This document shows, one piece after another, positions 17,080 through 26,459 of a stretch of 64,000 nt of DNA (the first letter of the stretch is position 1; the number at the start of each line of letters is the position of its first letter). Source of the DNA: Pontivivens insulae (lineage in GTDB: Bacteria; Pseudomonadota; Alphaproteobacteria; Rhodobacterales; Rhodobacteraceae). The stretch spans positions 434,001 through 498,000 of the forward strand of contig NZ_OMKW01000001.1 of assembly GCF_900302495.1 (NCBI RefSeq), given 5' to 3'. The position numbers were made by a program, and so were the translations under genes. The notes beneath the pieces were generated by a model. It saw only the letters and a program-made list of their open reading frames with translations, had not been told where the DNA came from and did no database searches.

Positions 17080-18357
17080 CTAGAGCCGAAGATCGACGTC
17101 ACTTCTGTCTAGTACGTATTTGAGGTCATAGACTATTCCCGAGGCTTTGCAGAGGGCACGAATTCCATCAGCGCCCAGCGCGCGGAACTGATCATGAGCA
17201 ACAGCAATCAAGACGCCATCATACTCACCCTTCAAAGGGTGGTGGATCAGGTCAATTCCATATGCCGCCTTGGCCTCTGTCGGATCAACCCAGGGGTCCC
17301 AAACATCGACGGCAACATCAAAGTCGCGCAACTTGGCGATGACGTTAGCAACCTGGGTGTTACGTAGGTCCGGGCAATTTTCTTTGAATGCCAATCCAAG
17401 TATCAGAATACGTGCTCCTGAGAGCTCTCCCCTCTTCTTGAGGAGTGCCTTAATAAGCTGGTCTGCCACGTAGGTTGCCATGCCATCATTCAACCTCCGC
17501 CCTGACATAATCACACCAGGAGTATAACCTACCGCACGTGCCTTGTGTGTAAGATAATAGGGATCGACCCCGATACAGTGCCCGCCCACCAATCCAGGCT
17601 TAAAGGGTAGGAAGTTCCATTTGGTTCCAGCCGCTTCCAGCACTGCCTGCGTATCAATGTCGAGGTGATTGCAAATAACCGCCAGTTCATTGATCAACGC
17701 GATATTGAGATCCCGCTGAGTATTCTCGATAACCTTCGCAGCCTCAGCAACTTTGATTGAGGGAGCACGATGAGTGCCCGCTTCGATGATAGTATTGTAA
17801 AGAGCGTCCACAAGATCAGCGGTTTCAGGGGTGGAGCCTGAAGTCACCTTCTGGATGTTTGCAAGCCGATGTGTTTTGTCGCCGGGGTTTATCCGCTCGG
17901 GGCTGTAGCCGACAAAAAAGTCTTCATTCATCTTCAGTCCAGAATGCAATTCTAGGACTGGCACGCAATCTTCCTCGGTTGCACCTGGATAAACAGTGCT
18001 CTCATATATGACAATGTCGCCCGCAGATAGCACCTGACCAATCATCGTTGATGCCGAAATCAACGGCAAGAGATCAGGCTCATTGTGCATCTGGATCGGC
18101 GTTGGGACCGTGACGATGAATACATTGCAGTCTGCGAGATCAGCCGAATTTTCGGTGAAAGAAAGAAACTTCGCTTCTTTTAGTTCCTGAGTAGAGGTTT
18201 CAAGCGTGCTATCATTTCCGTCTAGAAGCGCCGCGACCCGCGCCTTGTTTATATCGAAACCGACCACCCGTCGCGTCTTGCCGAATGCTACCGCCAGTGG
18301 AAGGCCAACATATCCCAAGCCGATTACAGCAATTTTTAATTTGTCCAAACTGTGCAT
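17080..18357 (-). CDS. tviB: Nucleotide-sugar dehydrogenase, TviB/VipA type (UDP-HexNAc to UDP-HexNAcA)
   Basis: 425 residues. UDP-glucose/GDP-mannose dehydrogenase family with an N-terminal NAD-binding Rossmann ([18 protein letters not shown]), the middle domain with the catalytic Cys in [15 protein letters not shown], and a C-terminal UDP-binding domain. The overall pattern resembles TviB, which oxidises UDP-GlcNAc or UDP-GalNAc to the uronic acid. A CAGGGA ribosome-binding site precedes the start. Together with WecB (25365) it could provide an N-acetylated hexosaminuronic acid. Confidence 0.88.
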   Translation of the reverse strand: MHSLDKLKIAVIGLGYVGLPLAVAFGKTRRVVGFDINKARVAALLDGNDSTLETSTQELKEAKFLSFTENSADLADCNVFIVTVPTPIQMHNEPDLLPLISASTMIGQVLSAGDIVIYESTVYPGATEEDCVPVLELHSGLKMNEDFFVGYSPERINPGDKTHRLANIQKVTSGSTPETADLVDALYNTIIEAGTHRAPSIKVAEAAKVIENTQRDLNIALINELAVICNHLDIDTQAVLEAAGTKWNFLPFKPGLVGGHCIGVDPYYLTHKARAVGYTPGVIMSGRRLNDGMATYVADQLIKALLKKRGELSGARILILGLAFKENCPDLRNTQVANVIAKLRDFDVAVDVWDPWVDPTEAKAAYGIDLIHHPLKGEYDGVLIAVAHDQFRALGADGIRALCKASGIVYDLKYVLDRSDVDLRL

Positions 18358-18420
18358 ATTTAGTTTGTCCCTGAGAAATATTGATGGGGGCTTTCATCGC
18401 GCGCGAAGGATACGCATCCA

Positions 18421-19365
18421 TTAGGCGCTTTTGAGGTCCGCGTCGAGAAACGCTTTTATCTGATCTGAAAGACGAATTGGATCAGTCAAAGGCAGTTTCT
18501 GGCGCAAAGTGCGTTCGAGAAGAGTGCAATCAAGCACATTGCGCCGCACGGCGTTTTGGCCCGCATCGCGATAGGTCCATGCAATCTTGCGCTCCAGGAC
18601 TGCAGGTAGTGCGCCAAGCAACTGATGCATCTGTACAGAGCCCGGTGTAGCGATATTCAAGATGTTGGGAATGTCGATACCGTCCGCAGCCAGCAACTTC
18701 CAATGAATCGATGCGAGATCAGAAGGTCCCAAATAAGAGCGTTCGGGTGTAGAGTTGTCGGCGAACTGATCCAGTTGTAGTGGCACATCTCGGGTCGCCA
18801 TCAAGGCATTGCGCACCAACATGTCACTTCCAGCGGTGGTGGCGTAGCGCAGTACGCTCATTTGCATATCAGTAGTTTGGGCAAAGGCTAGAATCTTCTC
18901 CTCACCGATTGCCTTAGATGTAGCGTAGTCGCTTCCGGGCCTCGTTGGTCGACCCTCCTTCAACGTAGAGATATCGTCTGGCTGAGGACCATATACCCCG
19001 GCAGTAGATGCATATAGAAACCGCTCCACACCGGCGTCGCTTGCCGCGCGCGCCACCTTGACTGCCGCATCCGCATTCAGCGCAACCATTTCCTCCCGGC
19101 CAAGTCCGCTCGTATATGTCACTCCTGCAAGGTGCAGAATGGTTTGCGGCTTAGTTTTCGAAAACCAAGTGCGCCATTCCGCCTCCGATGCGCTCAAATC
19201 GATCGCTCGAACAATATGTCCATCAATCTGCTTAATGCGTCTTCCATGATATATGACGTCACCTGCAATGGGATTAATCTTCTGGCCGAACCGCAAAACA
19301 CGCCCAAACTCACCGGTAATCCCAGTAATCAACACGCGTGGCGACGCTAGCAATTCCGTCACCAT
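18421..19365 (-). CDS. NAD-dependent epimerase/dehydratase (extended SDR)
   Basis: 314 residues. The nucleotide-binding ITGITGEFGRV and the catalytic Y-x3-K (SDYATSKAIGEEK) are present, as is the Ser/Thr-containing LYASTAGVYG. It acts on a nucleotide sugar, probably as 4-epimerase or reductase; the exact substrate is open. First gene of the leftward block; TviB follows after 63 bases. The TviB neighbour suggests a UDP-HexNAcA 4-epimerase such as TviC, but overall similarity to TviC is not obvious. Confidence 0.85.
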   Translation of the reverse strand: MVTELLASPRVLITGITGEFGRVLRFGQKINPIAGDVIYHGRRIKQIDGHIVRAIDLSASEAEWRTWFSKTKPQTILHLAGVTYTSGLGREEMVALNADAAVKVARAASDAGVERFLYASTAGVYGPQPDDISTLKEGRPTRPGSDYATSKAIGEEKILAFAQTTDMQMSVLRYATTAGSDMLVRNALMATRDVPLQLDQFADNSTPERSYLGPSDLASIHWKLLAADGIDIPNILNIATPGSVQMHQLLGALPAVLERKIAWTYRDAGQNAVRRNVLDCTLLERTLRQKLPLTDPIRLSDQIKAFLDADLKSA

Positions 19366-19424
19366 TCCCTTGCGCCTCCCGCCAAACTCTAACGCCGGTT
19401 TAACCCTGTATTGGTCAAAGGTAA

Positions 19425-19444
19425 ATCAGTGCGGCTTGACTGAT
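19425..19444. repeat. Small inverted repeat in a divergent promoter region
   Basis: ATCAGT (19425-19430) and ACTGAT (19439-19444) are exact inverted copies 8 bases apart, between the divergent epimerase and glycosyltransferase genes (147-bp gap). Possible operator; the arms are short, so chance is possible. Confidence 0.25.
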
Positions 19445-19512
19445 CGGACGCGAGAGACGTAAGGCTCGGACCAACCCCGCAAAGTGCCGCCACGACAAGT
19501 TTGGATTGAATA

Positions 19513-20640
19513 TTGTCAAGTACGAAGCCCCACCTCATTCTCGTTGGTGCTGACCCCGGCCTGCAAGACGGGCACCACCCAGGCGGGGTCGTGACGCTGT
19601 CTGCCGGCATATTGGATCAGGCACGCCGCCGCGGCTACGATTGTACTGTGATCGATACGAGCCGATCGGGATTTGGTGATATCTCGATGCGGGCGCGGGC
19701 GGTCAACGGATTCATACGAATGAGAGCGCTCGTGGCGTCACTACGCACCCATCAGAATGCTCCCGTCATAGTCATCGGCGGGTCGGGTTTCAGTTTCATT
19801 GAGCGAAGTACAATGGCGCTTCTTGCACGCATCTATAAGCGGCGTTCAATTTTATTGATTGTCGATGGCTGGTACATGAAGGCGGTCGAACGGTCAGGAA
19901 AATGGCGCCTCATAAGCCGTATTTGCCTGAAGTTCCCCACAGAAGTCGCCGCGATGGGCGAGCGCTGGCTTCAAATGTATGAACGCCTTGGCGTCGGCCG
20001 TGACCGCCTCATCGACTTCAATTTCTTCTTGCCTGAGGGATTTGGCGCGGGAAGAAACCTCGTCCCACGTGACCCCGATGCTCCTGTAAAGTTTGTATTC
20101 GTCGGATGGCTTGTCACTGAAAAGGGGCTGAAAGAGCTGATGGCGGCGACAGAGCGCTTGGCCAAAAACCATAGTTTTGAGGTGACAATCATTGGCGGGG
20201 GGACAATGCTAGAGGAACTTCGTCAATGGGCCTCAGAAGTGCCTGACAACGTGGCAATCCGTGTTCCCGGATGGATTCAGGGCGATAGTCTCCAAGTTAG
20301 GATGGCAGAGGCTGATATCTTCGTTTTGCCTAGCTATGCTGAAGGATTTCCAATGTCGCTCATTGAAGCCTTCACTTTGGGTCTCCCAGCAATAGCGACT
20401 AATGTGGGTGGCATCTCGGGTTCGCTTATATCGGGAAAGAATGGGCAATTGATCCAGCCGCGCGATATCGACAGCCTAACCGAAGCGATGGAAAAATACC
20501 TGTCTCATCCTGAGCAGATTGCGATACACGGCAAGAGCGCTCTCCAAACTGCATACTCGCGCCATGATCGAGAGACTAATACCGCACTCTTGTTGGATGC
20601 GTTGCACCCCACGGGATCACACCCAGCGTTCGAGGACTGA
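19513..20640 (+). CDS. Glycosyltransferase family 4
   Basis: 375 residues, a GT-B fold retaining glycosyltransferase acting on the inner membrane face. The C-terminal donor-binding motif appears as YAEGFPMSLIEAFTLGLPAI, with the E-x7-E pair, followed by NVGGISGSLI. The start must be TTG 19513: a stop codon lies two codons upstream in frame, and the next ATG is over 50 codons in, inside conserved sequence. It is followed after 10 bases by asnB. Confidence 0.87.
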   Translation: MSSTKPHLILVGADPGLQDGHHPGGVVTLSAGILDQARRRGYDCTVIDTSRSGFGDISMRARAVNGFIRMRALVASLRTHQNAPVIVIGGSGFSFIERSTMALLARIYKRRSILLIVDGWYMKAVERSGKWRLISRICLKFPTEVAAMGERWLQMYERLGVGRDRLIDFNFFLPEGFGAGRNLVPRDPDAPVKFVFVGWLVTEKGLKELMAATERLAKNHSFEVTIIGGGTMLEELRQWASEVPDNVAIRVPGWIQGDSLQVRMAEADIFVLPSYAEGFPMSLIEAFTLGLPAIATNVGGISGSLISGKNGQLIQPRDIDSLTEAMEKYLSHPEQIAIHGKSALQTAYSRHDRETNTALLLDALHPTGSHPAFED

Positions 20641-20650
20641 GGAAAAAACA

Positions 20651-22591
20651 ATGTGCGGGATTTCAGGCTATTCGGGTGACGCGCCAATCGGGTTCCTTGA
20701 GCGCGCGGTACGTTCGCAGCGCCATCGTGGACCTGATGCGGAAGGCTACTTTGAGGCAAAAGGAATTGGTTTAGGGCACAACCGTCTCGCCATTCTCGAT
20801 CTTTCATCAGCCGGCGCGCAACCCATGGTAGGCCCTGGCGGTCAAACACGTGTCGCCTACAACGGTGAAATTTACAACTTTCGCGACCTGCGCGCAGAAC
20901 TGCAGGCTAACGGTGCTTTATTCAAAAGCGAGTCGGACACTGAGGTCATCCTGCATCTGTATGAACGAGACGGGGCAGCATTTCTGGAGCACCTCAACGG
21001 TATTTTCGCCATAGCGTTGTGGGACCCCAGAGATGGTAACTTGCTTCTGGCGACGGATCGGATGGGTGTGAAACCCCTCTACTATATCGAGCGAGACGGT
21101 CTTGTCGCTTTCGCCTCAGAACTTAAGGCACTGACAGAATTGTCGGATCTGTCACTACCGATGGACCCGTCCTGCATCGCACGTTATTTGAGTTACCTCT
21201 GGTCGCCGGGAGCGGACACTCCGGCACCAGACATCAAGCTGATGTCGCCTGGCTCAGCTCTGTCCGTCAAGGATGGTCACGTAGAGCGGAAATGGACTTG
21301 GCATCGTCCAATTTCAGGGTTCAGCACTCTGCAAACCGATGCGACGGATAAACTAGTGACCAAGACGAGGTCGCTTGTACGGCAGGCGAGCCTCCGGCAG
21401 ATGGTCTCCGATGTTCCAGTCGGTGCCTTCCTCTCCGGTGGTCTCGACAGCTCTGCGATCGTTGCGTTTGCGCGTGAGGCGTCTGCAGATTTACCATGTT
21501 TCACAATCCGTATGACTGGCGGTCAGGACGACGACCAGACAGACGATCTGCCTTATGCAGAACGCGTTGCAAGGCATTTAGGTGTCGATTTGAGTGTGGT
21601 CGAGGTGTCCCCAGATCGCCTTGCGCAAGATGTGGAACGCATGATCGGCCAACTTGATGAGCCGCTGGCAGATCCGGCCGCGCTGAACGTGTCCTATATT
21701 TGCGAGCAAGCCAAGTCGGCTGGCATATCGGTACTACTCTCAGGCACGGGTGGGGACGATCTGTTTTCGGGCTACAGGCGACATCAAGCCATCGAAGCCG
21801 AACGTTACTGGACATGGATGCCTCGTTCGGCGCGTGCCGCCCTACGGCGCGGTTCTGGCATCGCCGCGCGCAATTCCACGCGCCTTCGCCGAGTCGCGAA
21901 ACTGTTTGAAAATGCTGACGCATCCGACGACGAGCGGCTGATCGCTTATTTTCGGTGGACTGCTCCAGAAAAGGTGAAGGCCCTCTTGTCCACAGAAATG
22001 CGCGGAGATCTCGCCCGCGAGGTTGATGCGCCGTTACAAACGTATATGGATGAGCTGCCACCTTCACTGACCCGCATGTCGCAGGCACTGGCACTCGAAC
22101 AACGCTTCTTCCTTGCCGATCACAATCTCATCTACACCGACAAGATGTCGATGGCACATGGTGTGGAGGTACGCGTACCTTTTCTAGACAACGATCTCGT
22201 CACGTTCAGTCAGGGACTGCCCGACGATGTACGTGTACGGAAAGGACAGGCGAAGTGGATCCTGAAAAAGGCGATGGAAGCCGAGCTGCCGCATGATGTG
22301 ATCTATCGGCCCAAGACAGGTTTCGGTGTCCCGCTGCGGCGCTGGATGACCCACGATCTGCTACCCCTGCTGAACGATACGCTTTCCCATGCCTCGCTGC
22401 GCAAACGCGGGATATTCGATGCCGATGCGGTGCATCGGCTTATCGCGCAGAACCAGCGCGGTGAGATCGACGCCTCATACACGCTCTTTTCGGTGCTGAG
22501 CATCGAACTGTGGCATCGCGCCTTCAGGGATCCGTTAGCGACGACCGCTCTGGCATCACAGACAGGAACGCATCCGCCAGCTGCCCACTGA
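20651..22591 (+). CDS. asnB: Glutamine-hydrolysing asparagine synthase family amidotransferase
   Basis: 646 residues. The N-terminal glutaminase domain begins with the nucleophile Cys2 (MCGISGYSGD) and contains RHRGPDAEG and NGEIYNF. The synthetase domain has the ATP-binding PP-loop FLSGGLDSSAIVAFAR. A GAGGA site precedes the start. In polysaccharide loci such enzymes often amidate a uronic acid carboxyl group rather than make free asparagine, and the TviB-type dehydrogenase nearby would make such an acid; this use is inferred. The last 68 bases overlap the convergent glycosyltransferase gene. Confidence 0.9.
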   Translation: MCGISGYSGDAPIGFLERAVRSQRHRGPDAEGYFEAKGIGLGHNRLAILDLSSAGAQPMVGPGGQTRVAYNGEIYNFRDLRAELQANGALFKSESDTEVILHLYERDGAAFLEHLNGIFAIALWDPRDGNLLLATDRMGVKPLYYIERDGLVAFASELKALTELSDLSLPMDPSCIARYLSYLWSPGADTPAPDIKLMSPGSALSVKDGHVERKWTWHRPISGFSTLQTDATDKLVTKTRSLVRQASLRQMVSDVPVGAFLSGGLDSSAIVAFAREASADLPCFTIRMTGGQDDDQTDDLPYAERVARHLGVDLSVVEVSPDRLAQDVERMIGQLDEPLADPAALNVSYICEQAKSAGISVLLSGTGGDDLFSGYRRHQAIEAERYWTWMPRSARAALRRGSGIAARNSTRLRRVAKLFENADASDDERLIAYFRWTAPEKVKALLSTEMRGDLAREVDAPLQTYMDELPPSLTRMSQALALEQRFFLADHNLIYTDKMSMAHGVEVRVPFLDNDLVTFSQGLPDDVRVRKGQAKWILKKAMEAELPHDVIYRPKTGFGVPLRRWMTHDLLPLLNDTLSHASLRKRGIFDADAVHRLIAQNQRGEIDASYTLFSVLSIELWHRAFRDPLATTALASQTGTHPPAAH

Positions 22592-23723
22592 TCGCGGCGC
22601 GATCATATTTGGCAATGAAGGCGGATCGATCGGTCTGGCCGGTGTCGAGGGATCGAAATGCCCTCAATGCCCCATCGACATCACAGGGCGCGAAAAGGCC
22701 CAGATTGGGAATCTCTGACCGGGCGAACTCCGCCGCGTGTCCGCCGATCCCGGCAAGAATCGGCTTTTCGGTCGCGCCATATTCGAAGAGCTTTGAGGGC
22801 AGCACCTTCTTGAACGCGTCATAGTCGTTCAGATGCAGGAAGAGCACATCGGCAGCGCGGTAAAGGTCAAGCAGGTCATCCCGCCCGACAGGCTTGCGCA
22901 ATTCGACGTTGGACAGTCCCCGTGCCGCGATTTCAGCCTCAAGGGCGGGCCGCGTTCCGCCGTCACCTACGAGGATGATCTCGTACCCATCGCCCAAACC
23001 TTCAGCGAGGCCGGGCACGATCCGGTGTAATCCCTGCCCTGCGCCCATGTTTCCGGCGTAGAGCAAACGTATGGGCTGCCCGCCTTCGTGGTCTTTTCCA
23101 AACGTGCCGACGCGATCGATGAATTCGCGGTCAATTCCATTGGTGAGGTAGCGAAACGTTGTCTGCGGATAGCGCCGCTCGAAATAACTGGAGAACCCGC
23201 GCGAGACCAACGTAACAAGATTAGCCCGCCGGATCGTCCACTTCTCGACCAGATCAAAAAAGGGAACGGCGACGAAGGCGAGCTTGCGCGGCAGGACATC
23301 CCCTATCGTGTCGACGAAGATATCGCGGATATCGAGGCAAAGCCGCGCTCCATCCCGTTGCGCGATGTAGGCCCCCAACGCCGCTGTCATCAACCGGCTC
23401 GATGTCGAGATGACGAGGTCATACCGGGTGTCACTGGTGAGGCGCAGCACCTCACGGGCGAAGGCGATGAACGTCTTGGCCTGATCGATGAACCCGCTTT
23501 GATGCTTGGGCAACGTGATCCGACGGACGCGGGCGCCGCCAATCCGCTCCTCGTCCGCCGCTTCCTTGCTGTAGCTGCCATATCGGGTTGGCTTCGCCGT
23601 CACGACGTCGAGTTGATCCTCCGGCCCGAGCCGCTCGTTCAGCGCATTGACCAGTGGACCCATCCGGAATGATCCCGCGCTGAGGTCGGGGGGAAAATAG
23701 AGCGAAAGCAGGAGGATTCTCAT
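22524..23723 (-). CDS. Glycosyltransferase family 4 (WbuB-like)
   Basis: 399 residues, GT-B fold. The start MRILLLSLYFPPDLSAGSFR is the acceptor-domain strand-loop seen in WbuB-type transferases of aminosugars. The donor domain has RLLYAGNMGAGQGL, and LPSKLFEYGATEKPILAG near residue 330 carries the conserved Glu. Last gene of the leftward block starting at 28582; 16 bases separate it from the heparinase-like gene. Its 3' end overlaps asnB by 68 bases tail to tail. Confidence 0.88.
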   Translation of the reverse strand: MRILLLSLYFPPDLSAGSFRMGPLVNALNERLGPEDQLDVVTAKPTRYGSYSKEAADEERIGGARVRRITLPKHQSGFIDQAKTFIAFAREVLRLTSDTRYDLVISTSSRLMTAALGAYIAQRDGARLCLDIRDIFVDTIGDVLPRKLAFVAVPFFDLVEKWTIRRANLVTLVSRGFSSYFERRYPQTTFRYLTNGIDREFIDRVGTFGKDHEGGQPIRLLYAGNMGAGQGLHRIVPGLAEGLGDGYEIILVGDGGTRPALEAEIAARGLSNVELRKPVGRDDLLDLYRAADVLFLHLNDYDAFKKVLPSKLFEYGATEKPILAGIGGHAAEFARSEIPNLGLFAPCDVDGALRAFRSLDTGQTDRSAFIAKYDRAAISGQLADAFLSVMPERSSLTDP

Positions 23724-23739
23724 GGTCGGTTTCGCTTTC

Positions 23740-25368
23740 TCAATCCGCGGCTGCCCAGCTGATCCGGGTGATCAGTTCGCGATCGTCGAACCGCACCCGA
23801 AGGCAACTGTTTGGCACCGCGCGCCCAAATTCCGGATGCCAGTTTCCATCTTCGACTTCAACGGAGCGTGCACCGACGAAAGAGAACACAACACCGCCCC
23901 CTTTTGATGTGGCGGTCCTGAAAACAAAATCGTCCTCCCCGCTGGAGACTGGTACCCAGTCGGGATGCAAGTGAAAAAATGCCTCCGCCTTTTCAAAGGG
24001 TCCGCTCAGACGATCCACGACCTCCAGCGTGGTCGCGCCGAGGGTCCAGCTGCGCGCGTGCGTGCACGGGCCGTAGCCATCGTGCTCACAGGTCACTACG
24101 CCCTCATCAGTGATCGACAGATTCAAGGGGTACGCTTGCCGCCCCACCCGAAATCCTGCCCATACGTCCGAGGAGTTGCGACCATCCACGACCACTGTGG
24201 AATGCGCCGCCGTACCGCGCTGCGCCGCGCGTTCTGGTCCCAACCCGTAGACCGAGGTTCCGCCGTTCACGACGATGCGCTGCGCGCCGTTCGAGAGTTC
24301 GAAGGACAGCGTATCCGCATGCGCGTGCGCAGGCAGGTAGCGCGGGCCCAACGGCGCACAATCGAGCAATGCGACCGTATCACCGCGCTGGCAGCGAACA
24401 TAGCCACTCGGCGCAAGTTCATGGACACCTTGCTCTGGCACGGGCTCAGCCCCAAATCCGAGGCGTTCAGCGTAGTGGTTCAGCGCATCGGCCTCTGCAG
24501 CGATACCGAATGCCGCATCATTGAATAGCCCAATCCGGCCGTCTGGATGGCTCATCATCTGCATCCAGCGCAAGGCGGCGGGAATGCGCGGACGAATGAC
24601 ATCCTCCAAATCGCGGAGTGCAGGTTTGTCAAAGGATTGGCATAAATTTACAAGGTCGAGCAGATCCTCTAGGCCAAGAGCATGATACATCGGCGACCGC
24701 TCGAACTGCCCACCATCGTCCAGAAATTGCTCAGGCGTCTCTTCCAGCAGAATACGCAAACCCAGGGTCTCCGCGCGCTTTCCCAATGAGCCGTTCAGCA
24801 GGACGCTGGCAAATACCAATGCCTTGCCATTCACATAGAGATGATTGCCCAGCAGATGCCATTCGATCCGCTGCAGCAGCCAATCGGTTTGCTGCGCGAG
24901 ACTGGCCCGAGCCGCGTCGTCCAATGTGCCGCCGTGCAACCAAAACTTGACCCAGTTCACGATGCGCAAGGAAACCGTGTAAGGCTCCCACCCTGATCCG
25001 TGTGGAGCAGGGTTTTCCTCAATCCACCACGCGATCAGACCTTCAGGGTCGCACGGATCCTTCTGCACCAGGGCGTCATGGTAATGGAGGTTATATCGCC
25101 AGAGCTTGCTGACATCGGGATCGTCCCATCCACCTCTGGCCAAATCATACTCTTCATTCAGAAAACGGAACAGGCCGTTGGCCAACTGGCTGTTCGGCTT
25201 TCGAATGGCGGATTGCCATCTCTCTGGACGCATCTGCAGCACGGGTGGCGCGAAGCTGCGCACTTTCGGGCGGGCGAGCCGACGCGCGATCCGGTTGGTG
25301 ATTTGCACCGAGCGCAAGGGGCGCACGGTATGCCAAAGCCGCCGCGATTTCGCGATCAGCTCGGTCAC
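23740..25368 (-). CDS. Heparinase II/III family protein
   Basis: 542 residues. The start is GTG 25368, overlapping the wecB stop as GTGA; the frame is open to 25572 but runs through wecB. The N-terminal part is an alpha-helical barrel (ENPAPHGSGWEPYTVSLRI in pieces, with WEP and NHLYVNGKAL), and the C-terminal part is the beta-sandwich with HAHADTLSFELSNG. Heparinase-fold proteins cleave uronic-acid glycans by beta-elimination. There is no signal peptide, unlike secreted lyases. In this gene order (two-domain oxidoreductase, WecB, heparinase-like, GT4) such proteins recur in glycan loci without a proven role. Confidence 0.85.
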   Translation of the reverse strand: MTELIAKSRRLWHTVRPLRSVQITNRIARRLARPKVRSFAPPVLQMRPERWQSAIRKPNSQLANGLFRFLNEEYDLARGGWDDPDVSKLWRYNLHYHDALVQKDPCDPEGLIAWWIEENPAPHGSGWEPYTVSLRIVNWVKFWLHGGTLDDAARASLAQQTDWLLQRIEWHLLGNHLYVNGKALVFASVLLNGSLGKRAETLGLRILLEETPEQFLDDGGQFERSPMYHALGLEDLLDLVNLCQSFDKPALRDLEDVIRPRIPAALRWMQMMSHPDGRIGLFNDAAFGIAAEADALNHYAERLGFGAEPVPEQGVHELAPSGYVRCQRGDTVALLDCAPLGPRYLPAHAHADTLSFELSNGAQRIVVNGGTSVYGLGPERAAQRGTAAHSTVVVDGRNSSDVWAGFRVGRQAYPLNLSITDEGVVTCEHDGYGPCTHARSWTLGATTLEVVDRLSGPFEKAEAFFHLHPDWVPVSSGEDDFVFRTATSKGGGVVFSFVGARSVEVEDGNWHPEFGRAVPNSCLRVRFDDRELITRISWAAAD

Positions 25369-26459
25369 CGGCAAAGAAGCTCCCGCAGTTTCGCGGCAAT
25401 ACGTTGCCCCGCCTGTCCGTCCCACAGATCGGGAACCTTCCCGGTCTTGCGGACACCGCCCAGCAACTCCGCCAACGCCTTTCGCAGGGCGGTCGGTTTG
25501 GTTCCGACCAGGATGTTGGTGCCTTCGGAGACTGTTTCCGGTCGCTCTGTATTGTCGCGCAATGTCAGACAAGGCACACCCATAACCGTTGTCTCTTCTG
25601 TAATACCACCACTGTCGGTGATGACCCCGAGCGCGTGCTTCGCGAGATAGTTGAACTGATGATAGGGCTGGGGTTCGACCACAATCAGCCGGTTTGCAAG
25701 ATCGCCGAACCCCTCAAGCGTTGCGATGGTTCGCGGATGCGCCGGATAAACGATGCGCATATCTGCAGCCGTTTCCGCCACCGCTTCCAGCAAGGCCCGG
25801 AAGGGCGCCGCATCATCGACATTCGCGGGGCGGTGCAAGGTCAAAAGAAGGTAGTTGTCAGGCGCTAGCCCCTGCTCCGCCCAAAAATCGGGGGGGGCCA
25901 GCTGCTCCATATTCGCGAGAAGCGTGTCGATCATCGTGTTACCGACGAAGAAGATACGATTCTCAGACACACCTTCGCGCGCGAGAGTCGCATTCGCGTT
26001 GTGGCTGGTTGTAAAGAACCAGTTCGAAATCGCGTCCGTGGCCAGCCGATTAATTTCCTCCGGCATCGACCAGTCCCCAGATCGTAGACCGCCCTCCACA
26101 TGCGCCACGGGGATGCCCAGCTTCTGCGCAGTCAGCGCGCACGCGACCGTCGAATTGACGTCGCCTACTACAAGACAGCACTGAGAACGCTCCTTGAGCA
26201 GAACTTCCTCGTAACTCATCATAATCTTGGCCGTCTGGGTGGCCTGACTGCCGGAACCGACCCCAAGATTGATATCGGGATCCGGAATGTTGAGTTGGCG
26301 AAAGAACGTGTCCGACATCCGGGCATCGTAGTGCTGACCGGTGTGTATGAGCCGATACCGCAAACCCGAACCAGAGGCCTGGAGCGCATGGATGATCGGC
26401 GCGACTTTCATGAAATTCGGGCGGGCGCCGGCGATAATATCTATGAGCGGCGTATTCAT
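25365..26459 (-). CDS. wecB: UDP-N-acetylglucosamine 2-epimerase, non-hydrolysing
   Basis: 364 residues, the usual length. It interconverts UDP-GlcNAc and UDP-ManNAc in the cytoplasm. Typical segments are GARPNFMKVAPIIHAL, TGQHYDARMSDTFF, VVGDVNSTVACALTA, HVEGGLRSGDWSMPEEINR and the C-terminal TDSGGITEETTVMGVPCL. The start overlaps the upstream two-domain oxidoreductase stop (ATGA) and the stop overlaps the heparinase-like GTG. The product could feed the TviB-type dehydrogenase to give UDP-ManNAcA. Confidence 0.95.
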   Translation of the reverse strand: MNTPLIDIIAGARPNFMKVAPIIHALQASGSGLRYRLIHTGQHYDARMSDTFFRQLNIPDPDINLGVGSGSQATQTAKIMMSYEEVLLKERSQCCLVVGDVNSTVACALTAQKLGIPVAHVEGGLRSGDWSMPEEINRLATDAISNWFFTTSHNANATLAREGVSENRIFFVGNTMIDTLLANMEQLAPPDFWAEQGLAPDNYLLLTLHRPANVDDAAPFRALLEAVAETAADMRIVYPAHPRTIATLEGFGDLANRLIVVEPQPYHQFNYLAKHALGVITDSGGITEETTVMGVPCLTLRDNTERPETVSEGTNILVGTKPTALRKALAELLGGVRKTGKVPDLWDGQAGQRIAAKLRELLCR

